64,000 nt of DNA. Source: Echinicola rosea. GTDB taxonomy: Bacteria; Bacteroidota; Bacteroidia; Cytophagales; Cyclobacteriaceae. The stretch spans positions 3,128,501 to 3,192,500 of the forward strand of contig NZ_CP040106.1 of assembly GCF_005281475.1 (NCBI RefSeq), in the 5' to 3' direction. The notes beneath the pieces were generated by a model, which was not told the origin of the DNA, made no database searches, and was given only the letters and a program-made list of their open reading frames with translations. Shown in pieces: positions 36,243 through 44,752 of the stretch (the first letter of the stretch is position 1; every line of letters starts with the position of its first letter). Both the position numbers and the translations under genes were made by a program.

Positions 36243-38513
36243 ATGCTTAAAAAAAGACTTTTAGGAGTGGTTGCTATGTTTTGGCTGGTAATAACAGCCA
36301 GTGCTCAACAATGGACTCCCAAGCAAGCTCCTCTAATGACCAAATTTGCAAAGGATGTGGATCCAGACAACGTACTTCCTGAGTATCCCCGTCCACAAAT
36401 GGTAAGAAAAGATTGGAAAAACCTCAACGGTCTCTGGCAGTTTCAGCCCGGTACTTGGGAAAATGAACCCTATCCAAAGGGAAAGCTTTCCAGGAATATT
36501 TTGGTGCCTTTTGCTGTGGAGTCTGCTTTGTCAGGTGTTCAGGAAGTGCACGAACGGATTTGGTACAGACGAGAATTTACAGTGCCCGCTGACTGGAAAG
36601 ACCAGCAGGTCCTGCTTCATTTTGGTGCGGTGGACTATGAAGCGGTCGTATTTATCAATGACCAGCCCGTGGGAAAACATGAAGGAGGTTACGATCCTTT
36701 TACGTTTGATATCACTGATCACTTGACCACTGGCAGGCAGACGATTACCGTCAAAGTGTGGGATCCCACTGCTCGGGAGGGATTTCCCCGCGGAAAGCAA
36801 GCCCTCAACCGTATAGACATTATGTACACATCCGTTACAGGTATTTGGCAGACCGTTTGGCTGGAGCCAGTGCCCAAAAAACGGATAGTGGATTTTGAGA
36901 TGGTGCCGGATATCGACCGGGGGGAACTTAACCTGTCCGTAGAATCTACCGGAGGAAGGTTTTTAAACTATACTGCCGAAATCAAGGATGGAGAAAAGGT
37001 AGTGGCCACTGTGGACAGCAAGCCGATGTATCCAACAGCTATTCCTATCAAAGACCCAAAATTATGGTCACCGGATTCCCCGTTTCTTTACGACATGACC
37101 ATTACCCTGAAGGATGGGGATGAAGTGGTGGATGTGGTAGAGACGTATTTTGGCATGCGAAAAATATCTGTAGAAAAAGAAGGGGAATTTCAACGCCTTT
37201 ACCTGAATAATGAATTTGTGTTTCAGATGGGGCCCTTGGACCAAGGGTATTGGCCGGATGGCTTGTACACTGCACCTACTGATGAAGCTTTGCGATATGA
37301 CCTGGAAAAGACCAAAGAATTGGGCTTTAACATGACGCGTAAGCATATTAAAGTGGAGCCACAGCGTTGGTATTATTGGGCGGACAAGCTGGGACTCATG
37401 GTTTGGCAGGACATGCCCTCTCCAAATAGTTATACCGCTGCCACCCCTAAGCCAAACAAAGAAGCCTTTACACGGGAACTGATGCGCATGGTAGAAACGC
37501 ACAAAAATTCTCCAAGTATCGTAATGTGGGTCATTTTTAACGAATCGCAAGGCCAACACGATACGGAGCATTATGCTGCCTTGGTGAAAGGGCTTGATCC
37601 CTCCAGGGTAGTCAATGAAGCAAGTGGAGGTACTAATCACGGTGCTGCCGATGTGGCGGATGTGCACAGCTACCCGCCTCCTGCCTATGCCCACAGCCCA
37701 TATCAGGCCACCGTTTGCGGAGAGTATGGAGGAATCGGATATCAGTTGGATGACCACATCTGGAATCCTGATGACTTAAAAGAATATATCTCCATCAATA
37801 ATGAGGAAGAATACATGGACATGTATGGAGATTTTGCAGATATGCTGGTGCAGTTCAAGACCAATCAAGGATTGAGTGCAGCAGTCTATACGGAGATCAC
37901 GGATGTGGAAATCGAACTGAACGGGATCATGACCTATGATCGTGTCATGAAGGTGGACCCCCAAAAGATCGCCCGTATCAACCAAAAAATCATCGAAGAT
38001 AAAAGCCACGTTTATACCCTTGTGCCCACAGCCAAAGAGCAAAATACCGATTGGCAATATACCTTGGCCAAGCCAATGGACGGTTGGGAAGAGATGGATT
38101 TTGAGGCTACTGGCTGGAAGACAGGCAAAGGTGGTTTTGGTACCAAAGGTACGCCTGGTGCTATCAATGGAACCACTTGGCAAAGTGATGACATTTGGCT
38201 GAGAAGGAGCTTTGAATTAGGCAACATCAGAAAAATCAACATGGATGACATTCAACTGCGAATTCACCATGATGATGAATGTGTCGTATATATCAATGGT
38301 GTCAAAGCAGCGGAATTGGAAAATTGGACTTCCAGTTACACCACGACCACCATATCTGATGAGGCTAAAAGAGCCCTGGTGGCCAACGGAACCAATGTGA
38401 TTGCCATTCACTGTAAGCAGAATACCGGCGGACAGTACATCGATGCCGGCCTATCCATAGTGACGGGAAATGAGGCACTTTCATCCAAAATATTGGAAAG
38501 CATAATGAAATAG
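36243..38513 (+). CDS. Secreted GH2-family hydrolase with C-terminal jelly-roll module
   Basis: This 756-aa secreted retaining hydrolase (signal peptide to SAQQ) has the N-terminal sugar-binding domain (RKDWKNLNGLWQFQPG, HERIWYRREFTVP), an Ig-like domain and a TIM barrel. The acid/base is Glu434 in VIFNESQGQHD and the nucleophile is Glu494 in VCGEYGGIGY. After the barrel a distinct jelly-roll module (about 589-745) begins with TDWQYTLAKPMDGW and contains WLRRSFEL, HDDECVVYINGVKAAELENW and NVIAIHCKQNTGGQYIDAGL. A related module interrupts the enzyme at 57218-59698. Activity (beta-galactosidase, beta-glucuronidase or beta-mannosidase type) cannot be chosen from sequence alone. Confidence 0.9.
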   Translation: MLKKRLLGVVAMFWLVITASAQQWTPKQAPLMTKFAKDVDPDNVLPEYPRPQMVRKDWKNLNGLWQFQPGTWENEPYPKGKLSRNILVPFAVESALSGVQEVHERIWYRREFTVPADWKDQQVLLHFGAVDYEAVVFINDQPVGKHEGGYDPFTFDITDHLTTGRQTITVKVWDPTAREGFPRGKQALNRIDIMYTSVTGIWQTVWLEPVPKKRIVDFEMVPDIDRGELNLSVESTGGRFLNYTAEIKDGEKVVATVDSKPMYPTAIPIKDPKLWSPDSPFLYDMTITLKDGDEVVDVVETYFGMRKISVEKEGEFQRLYLNNEFVFQMGPLDQGYWPDGLYTAPTDEALRYDLEKTKELGFNMTRKHIKVEPQRWYYWADKLGLMVWQDMPSPNSYTAATPKPNKEAFTRELMRMVETHKNSPSIVMWVIFNESQGQHDTEHYAALVKGLDPSRVVNEASGGTNHGAADVADVHSYPPPAYAHSPYQATVCGEYGGIGYQLDDHIWNPDDLKEYISINNEEEYMDMYGDFADMLVQFKTNQGLSAAVYTEITDVEIELNGIMTYDRVMKVDPQKIARINQKIIEDKSHVYTLVPTAKEQNTDWQYTLAKPMDGWEEMDFEATGWKTGKGGFGTKGTPGAINGTTWQSDDIWLRRSFELGNIRKINMDDIQLRIHHDDECVVYINGVKAAELENWTSSYTTTTISDEAKRALVANGTNVIAIHCKQNTGGQYIDAGLSIVTGNEALSSKILESIMK

Positions 38514-38530
38514 AGACACTAGGAATTTAA

Positions 38531-38725
38531 CCCGCATTATGCACTAGCCTATCTATTGCGACCTGATCCGCCGCGGCGGACAAAATCAGTCGCTTCGCTG
38601 CTGTTTTCAATTTCACCTGGCGGTAGACAGGTTCACCATCCGCCGCGGCGGATGATTCAATCTCCAAACAGCCTGATTTTCTTGTAGTTTCAGCTCTCAT
38701 TACGATTCCTAATGCATAAAGCGGG
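38531..38725. repeat. MITE-like 195-bp element with imperfect terminal inverted repeats
   Basis: CCCGCATTATGCACTAG (38531-38547) and CTAATGCATAAAGCGGG (38709-38725) are inverted with two mismatches in 17. Inside lie two CGCCGCGGCG palindromes (38567-38580 and the 16-bp ATCCGCCGCGGCGGAT at 38638-38653). No gene. Confidence 0.55.
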
Positions 38726-39015
38726 CAATTTCGTTTAGTTAGTGTGAATTTGGAAATATTGATTCTATTATTTTCTGCTAAATTCCAAGATGGTCTTCAC
38801 CCCTTTACCTTTGTTACTTTTTTGACCTGAAGCAAAAAAATAACCAAAAAACCCCGCCGCTACGCCACGGCGCACAGGTGTGCAGCTATTGGGAAATCTT
38901 CTTAACTAAACGACATTGATAAAGCGTGTTTAAGCTGAATAGTAAAAGGCTATCGTTTGCCTCGTTGCTGCATGATAATTACAGAAATGGGACTTGGGAT
39001 AGCCTTTTTTGTCCA
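38726..39015. other. Intergenic region with hairpin repeat copy B and a stem near the GH78 stop
   Basis: Copy B of the TGTTACTTTTTT element is at 38811-38891, ending with GTGCAGCTATTGGG as copy A does. AAAAGGCTATC (38944-38954) pairs with GATAGCCTTTT (38998-39008) over 11 positions with a 43-nt loop, just beyond the GH78 stop codon, so it may terminate that gene. No frame of interest. Confidence 0.5.
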
Positions 39016-41781
39016 TTATTCAGTAGAGAACGTGTAACTGCCTGAGCCAAGTGTGACAACCATACCTTTTTCATTTGTCTTTAATACTTTGATGTCATTT
39101 GATTTTTCAAGGGGATGGCCACTTTCTTTAACTTTTTCAGTAGGAAGATGGATTTCTGCGGAAGTGTTGACAGGAATGGTGATGGTGTAGGTATAGTGAC
39201 CCTCGGGATCTTTTTGCCAATGGGAAACGATCGTTCCATAGTAGGTTTTTAAACTGGCCTTTACTTCGGAAATAAGTTGCCCCTTATTTTGTTTGCTGAC
39301 TTTTTCAGATTGATATTCAAGGTCCCAATGCGGCTCAAGTATTATCTTTTTGTAGCCAACCTGTCCTGGTTTTTCAGAAGAGTTGATGCCGGCCAATTCT
39401 CGGTACATCCAATCTCCAATAGCCCCGTAAGCATAATGGTTAAAGGAATTCATGCCAGGGTTTTGGAAGGATCCATCGGGTTTCTGGCCATCCCAACGTT
39501 CCCAGATCGTGGTGGCCCCTTGTGTCACAGGATACAGCCAAGAAGGATAGGTTTGTTGCATGAGCAGGGTGAAAGCCAAGTCTTTATGGCCATAGCGTGA
39601 AAGAACATGGCACAGGTACGGCGTACCCAGAAAGCCGGTGGTCAGGTGATCATCGTAATTGCGAACATTGTCTGCCAAGCGATCAGCAGCTTGCTGCCTC
39701 AGCGATTCAGGTAACATGTCAAAGTGCAAGGCCAGTACGTAAGCCGTTTGGGATCCAGAAACCAAACGGCCATTGGGTGTCATGTATTCCTTGATAAATG
39801 CTGCTTTGATATCGCTAAGCAGTTTGCTGTACAACTGTTGGTCAGCGGGTTTTTCCAGAACTTCCGCGGCATTGACCAACAACTGCGTAGAGTGGGCGTA
39901 AAAGCACTGGGCAATAAGGTACTTGTCCGTGATGGCTGACCTGCCATCAGTGTCATCATCAGGTCGGTAAAAGAGCCAGTCTCCAAAGTGAAAACCGGTA
40001 TTCCAAAGGTCGTTTTTGCTTTTGGCCTTTATGAAATCCACCCAGGCTCTCATGCTTTCATATTGTTGGTCCAGGATTTTGGTGTCGCCATATAGCAGGT
40101 ACATATCCCAAGGGATGATGGTCGCTGCATCAGCCCATCCTGCTGATCCGGCGGCATTTTCTCCCAGGACATTTGGAATTACATGCGGTACAGCACCATT
40201 GTCCAACTGGTCTGCGGCGAGGTCTTTCATCCATTTTGTGAAGAAGCTATTGACGTTCATATTAAATGCGGCTGTACGGAAAAATACCTGTGCATCGCCA
40301 GTCCACCCCAATCGCTCATCGCGCTGGGGACAGTCGGTTGGGATATCCAGAAAGTTGCCTTTTTGTCCCCATTGGATATTGTGCTGCAGCTGGTTTATCA
40401 GCGTGTCCGAAGTGTAGAAATCCCCCGTTTGGCCCATGTCAGAATAGAGTGCGATGGCTTTAAAGTTGTCCAATGAATACCCAGTGACGTTGCCACGAAT
40501 GCGTACATACCGAAAACCTTGCCAGGTGAAATGCGGTTCAAAATGGTCTTGGTTTCCCGAAAGAATGTATTGGTTTCGTTGCTTGGCCGCTCGTAGGTTG
40601 GTGGTGTAAAAATTACCATCCCTGTCCAATACTTCCGAATGCTCCAAAATTAGGCTGTCCCCGCTGTTCCCTGAGATGTCAACAGTGACAAAACCCACCA
40701 TATTTTGACCAAAGTCCAGTACTTTATCACCCTCGGGCGTAGTAATGATGTTATCAGGCCGAATCACTTCCTGTTTTCTTACAGGTTCGTTATCGGTAGC
40801 CACCAGATGATCATAGCCGTAGTCACGGGTTTCTACGCCATCCCAGTTGCTGTCATCAAAATTAGGTGTTAACCAATCTGGGTTTTGCTTCCTAGCATCC
40901 ACGGTTTCTCCATGGTAGATTTCCGAACTCAGGATAGCACTTTTCGTTGATTTCCATGTTTCATCTGTTCCTATGATGTCGGTGGTGCCATCTTCAAACT
41001 CCACCACCACTTGTAGCAACAAGGCCAATTCATTACCAAAAAAGTTATTTCGCCCTTGCCATACCAAATTACCACGAAACCAGCCATTGCCCAAAGTAGC
41101 GGCTAAGGTGTTTGGGCCTTTATGTAACTGCCCGGTAACGTCGTACACTTGGTATTGCAAGCGTTTTTGATAGCTGGTCCATCCTGGTGTAAGGTAATCA
41201 TTGCCAATCTTGGCACCATTTAAAAAGGCATGGTAAAGCCCTTGGGAAGTGATGATGGCAGTAGCTTTTTTGACGGGCTTTGAAAGGGAAAAGGTATGGC
41301 GCATATTGGCCGCAGGACGAGATGATGGCTCTTCATAGCCAATGGTAATCCATTGGGCTTTCCAGGCATCATCTTCCAGCATTCCATTTTGCCAGAAAGC
41401 TGGTTGGCTCCACGGGGATACGGTGCCATTTTCATCCCAAACACGAACTTTCCAGTGATATCTTTCCAGTGTTTGTAAGGCTGGGCCTTGATAGGGGATA
41501 TGGACGGATTGTTGGGAGACGATTTTCCCACTTTCCCACAAAAGGTGGTCACCAGAAAAATCCTTCGATTTACTCACTTGGATTTCATAAGCGGATTGGG
41601 ATTGGTTTCTGCCTTCCCCAGCCAGGATCCATGTGAACCTGGGATGAAGGTTTTCGATCCCTACGGGGTTGGACCTGTTTTCACAGAGTAAATTGGCTAC
41701 TGTGAGCTGGGCAAATGATGAAGCGGGCATTACGCAAACAAGAAAAATCAAAAGGTAACTAAAAAACGGGACTTTTAGCAT
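39016..41781 (-). CDS. Secreted GH78 alpha-L-rhamnosidase
   Basis: This inverting exo-enzyme of 921 aa releases terminal L-rhamnose. The signal peptide ends SSFAQ. The N-terminal fibronectin-like domain has NPVGIENLHPRFTWIL and ERYHWKVRVWDENG, the family's D-domain has WQGRNNFFGNELALLLQ, and the (alpha/alpha)6 barrel has the catalytic region DCPQRDERLGWTGDAQ (483-498, with the general-acid Asp/Glu cluster at 488-489). The C-terminal beta domain starts near TYYGTIVSHWQKD. It is monocistronic and faces the GH2 gene tail to tail. With PL1 and the GH127-like enzyme it points to a rhamnose-containing glycan such as rhamnogalacturonan or a sulfated algal rhamnan. Confidence 0.95.
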   Translation of the reverse strand: MLKVPFFSYLLIFLVCVMPASSFAQLTVANLLCENRSNPVGIENLHPRFTWILAGEGRNQSQSAYEIQVSKSKDFSGDHLLWESGKIVSQQSVHIPYQGPALQTLERYHWKVRVWDENGTVSPWSQPAFWQNGMLEDDAWKAQWITIGYEEPSSRPAANMRHTFSLSKPVKKATAIITSQGLYHAFLNGAKIGNDYLTPGWTSYQKRLQYQVYDVTGQLHKGPNTLAATLGNGWFRGNLVWQGRNNFFGNELALLLQVVVEFEDGTTDIIGTDETWKSTKSAILSSEIYHGETVDARKQNPDWLTPNFDDSNWDGVETRDYGYDHLVATDNEPVRKQEVIRPDNIITTPEGDKVLDFGQNMVGFVTVDISGNSGDSLILEHSEVLDRDGNFYTTNLRAAKQRNQYILSGNQDHFEPHFTWQGFRYVRIRGNVTGYSLDNFKAIALYSDMGQTGDFYTSDTLINQLQHNIQWGQKGNFLDIPTDCPQRDERLGWTGDAQVFFRTAAFNMNVNSFFTKWMKDLAADQLDNGAVPHVIPNVLGENAAGSAGWADAATIIPWDMYLLYGDTKILDQQYESMRAWVDFIKAKSKNDLWNTGFHFGDWLFYRPDDDTDGRSAITDKYLIAQCFYAHSTQLLVNAAEVLEKPADQQLYSKLLSDIKAAFIKEYMTPNGRLVSGSQTAYVLALHFDMLPESLRQQAADRLADNVRNYDDHLTTGFLGTPYLCHVLSRYGHKDLAFTLLMQQTYPSWLYPVTQGATTIWERWDGQKPDGSFQNPGMNSFNHYAYGAIGDWMYRELAGINSSEKPGQVGYKKIILEPHWDLEYQSEKVSKQNKGQLISEVKASLKTYYGTIVSHWQKDPEGHYTYTITIPVNTSAEIHLPTEKVKESGHPLEKSNDIKVLKTNEKGMVVTLGSGSYTFSTE

Positions 41782-41866
41782 TTTGGCTTATTTTAGGGTT
41801 AATCAATAGAACGATAGGAAAAGTATTAATTTTACTTATGAAATTCAATTTGGATTCCAAATAAAA

Positions 41867-41906
41867 AGCCGCCTTCCTTCAACGTGACCATCGAAGGAAG
41901 GCGGCT
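41867..41906 (-). terminator. Strong terminator of the AGCS symporter gene
   Basis: AGCCGCCTTCCTTC (41867-41880) and GAAGGAAGGCGGCT (41893-41906) are a perfect 14-bp stem with a 12-nt loop, followed on the minus strand by TTTTTATTTG. It lies 31 nt after the symporter's stop codon. Confidence 0.92.
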
Positions 41907-41937
41907 CAATAAGGATCTAGCCGTTTGATTTTTATGG

Positions 41938-44040
41938 TTACGGCAGCGCTTCTTCTTCTTTGGAGGCTTTGTCTTTCTGGAAAAGTTCTCCATTTCTCAG
42001 TTTTTTGAGGTAATTGTTCATGTCATTGCGGACTTCACCGCTCATGATATAAAGACCGATGATGTTAGGAAACGACATGGACAAGATCATCATATCCGAA
42101 AAGTCCAGCACGGCACCAAGGCTGATAGAAGCCCCGATCACCACGAAAACCACAAATACCAATTTATAAGCCAGTTCGGATCTTTTGCTTTTTCCAAACA
42201 AATAGGTCCAAGAACGCAGTCCGTAATAAGACCAAGATACCATGGATGAGAAAGCAAAGAGCAAGACCGCAATGGCCAATAGGTATGGGAACCAAGAGAT
42301 CACGCTGGCAAAAGCCTCGGAAGTCAGTTCTACACCTCCCATGCCTTGTGCTTCATGTTTTCCGGTAAATATAATGACCAATGCCGTCAAGGTACATACG
42401 ACGATGGTGTCCACAAAAGGCTCGAGAAGGCCGACAAATCCTTCGGAAGGGGGATGGTTGGTCTTCACGGCACTGTGGGCAATGGCTGCCGATCCGGTAC
42501 CTGCCTCATTGGAAAATACCCCTCGCTGAAATCCTACCACCAGTACACCAATGAATCCGCCTTTCATGGCCGTGGCATTGAAAGCACCGTCCCAAATGGC
42601 CGTGAAGGCTTGGCCGATATTACCGATGTTTACAAAAATCACGACCAATGCTCCGAAAATATAAAGCCCCGCCATGAACGGAACGATTTTTTCGGTCACT
42701 TTGGCGATACTTTCAATACCTCCGATGATCACTACACCGACCAATATGGCAAGAATGACACCTACCCAAAAACCAAATCCTTCCAATACCGGGAATTGTG
42801 TGGCAAGGATCTTATAGGATTGGTTGGCTTGGAACATATTGCCACCTCCAAAAGAGAAGGCTACACAGAAAATGGCAAATACGGCAGCGAGTACCTTGCC
42901 CAAATTCTTCATATTCCTTCTTTCCAGTCCATACTTCAGGTAGTTCATGGGACCGCCAAAAATCTTCCCGTTTTTTGCGATATGTCTGTATTTCAGTCCT
43001 AGGGTACATTCTGTAAACTTAGAGGACATGCCCAAAAATCCAGCAATGATAATCCAGAAGGTAGCACCCGGTCCGCCAAGCGAAATGGCGATGGCTACCC
43101 CGGCGATATTTCCCAAGCCCACCGTGGCAGAGGTAGCAGTGGCAAAGGCCTGGAAATGGGAGATTTTACCTGGAGCATCGTCTTCATCAAATTTCCCCCT
43201 GGCCAATCCCAGGGCATGCTTGAAGCCTCGGATATTGATAAAGCCCATCTTAAAGGTAAAGAATGCAGCGCCTACCACTAGCCAAATGACGATAAATGGA
43301 ATCGGATGTGTTTGGGGAGCTCCATTGGGATGGGTGAGGATGACGGGTTCGTCGTATTTTATTTGTCCAAAAACATGGGCATTTGTCTCTATGAGATCTT
43401 CCGGGTTTTGTGCATCGAAAATAACCGCCCCTTCTTTTAGGGAATGCTTGATGGTGCCGTTTTCAGGTGCGACCACAGCAATAGCGCCCCTGTTTTGTGA
43501 CTGGACAGTGGCGAGCGTGTCCCCTTTGTTGACATGTTGCCTGTCTCCGGTTTTCCATTCCTGAAGGGTGAATTTGTCTTTCACGTCTGCTTTCCATCCA
43601 GGAATTTCGACATTTTTGCTTTTATTATAGACGACAGGATCATAGATGCCTATGGCAGCAAAGGGATCCCAGAAGAGGAAGTCAGTCAGCCCTTCCACGA
43701 GCGGAGTAAAAGCCCCGTTAAAAGTCTCTGTGACCGATTGGGATTTTACTTTGGCCTTTGTGGTGGCAGTTTTTCCATTACTGTCTTCCACGGTAAGTGT
43801 GTAGTTAATTCCTTCTACCAGCCCTTCTGCTTTGTTGGCATCCAAAGGGGTGGAAGGGTTGCTCCAACGATAAGTATATGGAGGAGTGCCGCCTTTTACC
43901 TCAGCTTCGATATAACCGTCATTGATTAACGTTGAGGGATTTCCCGGTTTGGTTATGATTTCCAAATCTTGGGCTTGGAGATTGACTAAATGTAAGGTGA
44001 GGATGATGGTAAATAAATATTTACACATGGATATAAACAT
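41938..44040 (-). CDS. Alanine/glycine:cation symporter (AGCS) with unusual SprB-like and lipoyl-like N-terminal extension
   Basis: This sodium-coupled amino-acid symporter of 700 aa is about 200 residues longer than ordinary AGCS proteins. Parts in order: signal-peptide-like segment (1-24, ends LQAQ); a SprB/PKD-like Ig repeat (about 26-100) with GGTPPYTYRWSNP and INYTLTVEDSNGKT; the family's first amphipathic helix (FTPLVEGLTDFLFW); then a lipoyl-like hammerhead of about 100 residues (HVNKGDTLATVQSQ, VVAPENGTIKHSLKEGAVI) without a modifiable Lys; then the normal transporter from IPFIVIWLVVGAAFF, GFINIRGFKHAL, LGLGNIAGVAIAISLGGPGA, with about 10 helices. The extension should face the periplasm. 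It is monocistronic with its own terminator. The cargo within AGCS (Ala, Gly or other) is not decided. Confidence 0.88.
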   Translation of the reverse strand: MFISMCKYLFTIILTLHLVNLQAQDLEIITKPGNPSTLINDGYIEAEVKGGTPPYTYRWSNPSTPLDANKAEGLVEGINYTLTVEDSNGKTATTKAKVKSQSVTETFNGAFTPLVEGLTDFLFWDPFAAIGIYDPVVYNKSKNVEIPGWKADVKDKFTLQEWKTGDRQHVNKGDTLATVQSQNRGAIAVVAPENGTIKHSLKEGAVIFDAQNPEDLIETNAHVFGQIKYDEPVILTHPNGAPQTHPIPFIVIWLVVGAAFFTFKMGFINIRGFKHALGLARGKFDEDDAPGKISHFQAFATATSATVGLGNIAGVAIAISLGGPGATFWIIIAGFLGMSSKFTECTLGLKYRHIAKNGKIFGGPMNYLKYGLERRNMKNLGKVLAAVFAIFCVAFSFGGGNMFQANQSYKILATQFPVLEGFGFWVGVILAILVGVVIIGGIESIAKVTEKIVPFMAGLYIFGALVVIFVNIGNIGQAFTAIWDGAFNATAMKGGFIGVLVVGFQRGVFSNEAGTGSAAIAHSAVKTNHPPSEGFVGLLEPFVDTIVVCTLTALVIIFTGKHEAQGMGGVELTSEAFASVISWFPYLLAIAVLLFAFSSMVSWSYYGLRSWTYLFGKSKRSELAYKLVFVVFVVIGASISLGAVLDFSDMMILSMSFPNIIGLYIMSGEVRNDMNNYLKKLRNGELFQKDKASKEEEALP

Positions 44041-44752
44041 GTTTAATGGTTTAAAATCGCAATAATGTTTACTTATTGCTTATTAACATTCCTAAACTGC
44101 TATTGTTTTTATAATGGGTTTATCTCAAATGCGGTAAAGAAAAATTGGTTCGGCTCCAAGATTGATTCCCTGGACAATTTTTCGATCGGATTGAGGTAAA
44201 CCTGCTTTGGCTGAAAGTAAGTGGAAGAATGACCTCTACTTGAATGAATCTCACAATAGAGGACTAAAGGCTTAGAAAATAGTAGTATTGTGAATTCCCG
44301 AATGGAAATTTAGAATGTAATTCATGGATACTGCTTTCTTTTTTATTTCCGATGAGCCTTTAAGCAAACAGGCAAACCAGTCAATGATAAGTAACATTAC
44401 GCACACTTTCGTGACAAATGTAGTCAATAATAATGAAAATATGGCGATAACTCGTCTTAAATAACACCTTATATAACTGGTTTTTAGGTTAAATAATTTC
44501 TTAAAGCCAAATTTTATACCGTTTTAGGACTTTTTGATATGGTGATTCCGATTAATTCGTTGTTCTATGTTGCGGTGGCCAAGTGCCACTTGATCCGCTT
44601 ATAAGACCCATGTCATACGGATTTGGGATGGGATGCTGTGTTATTTTATCGCAAAGGCTGTGAAAATGGTATCACATCAGGCTAATTATGTGAAATAGTG
44701 ATGGCGGTAAATTATGTAATTTTGATATACCATATTTAAACAATGCTGATCT
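44041..44752. other. Intergenic region between the divergent symporter and DUF5695-like genes
   Basis: About 710 AT-rich bases with no credible gene. TAATTTTG at 44717-44724 fits a TAnnTTTG -7 box for the plus-strand gene, with no TTTG at the right distance upstream. A small hairpin, GTGGC with GCCAC near 44573-44588, was also seen. Confidence 0.5.

Noticed and set aside
42346..43002. A 218-codon frame antisense to the AGCS symporter
   Set aside because: It lies wholly inside a confidently identified transporter gene and has no independent features.
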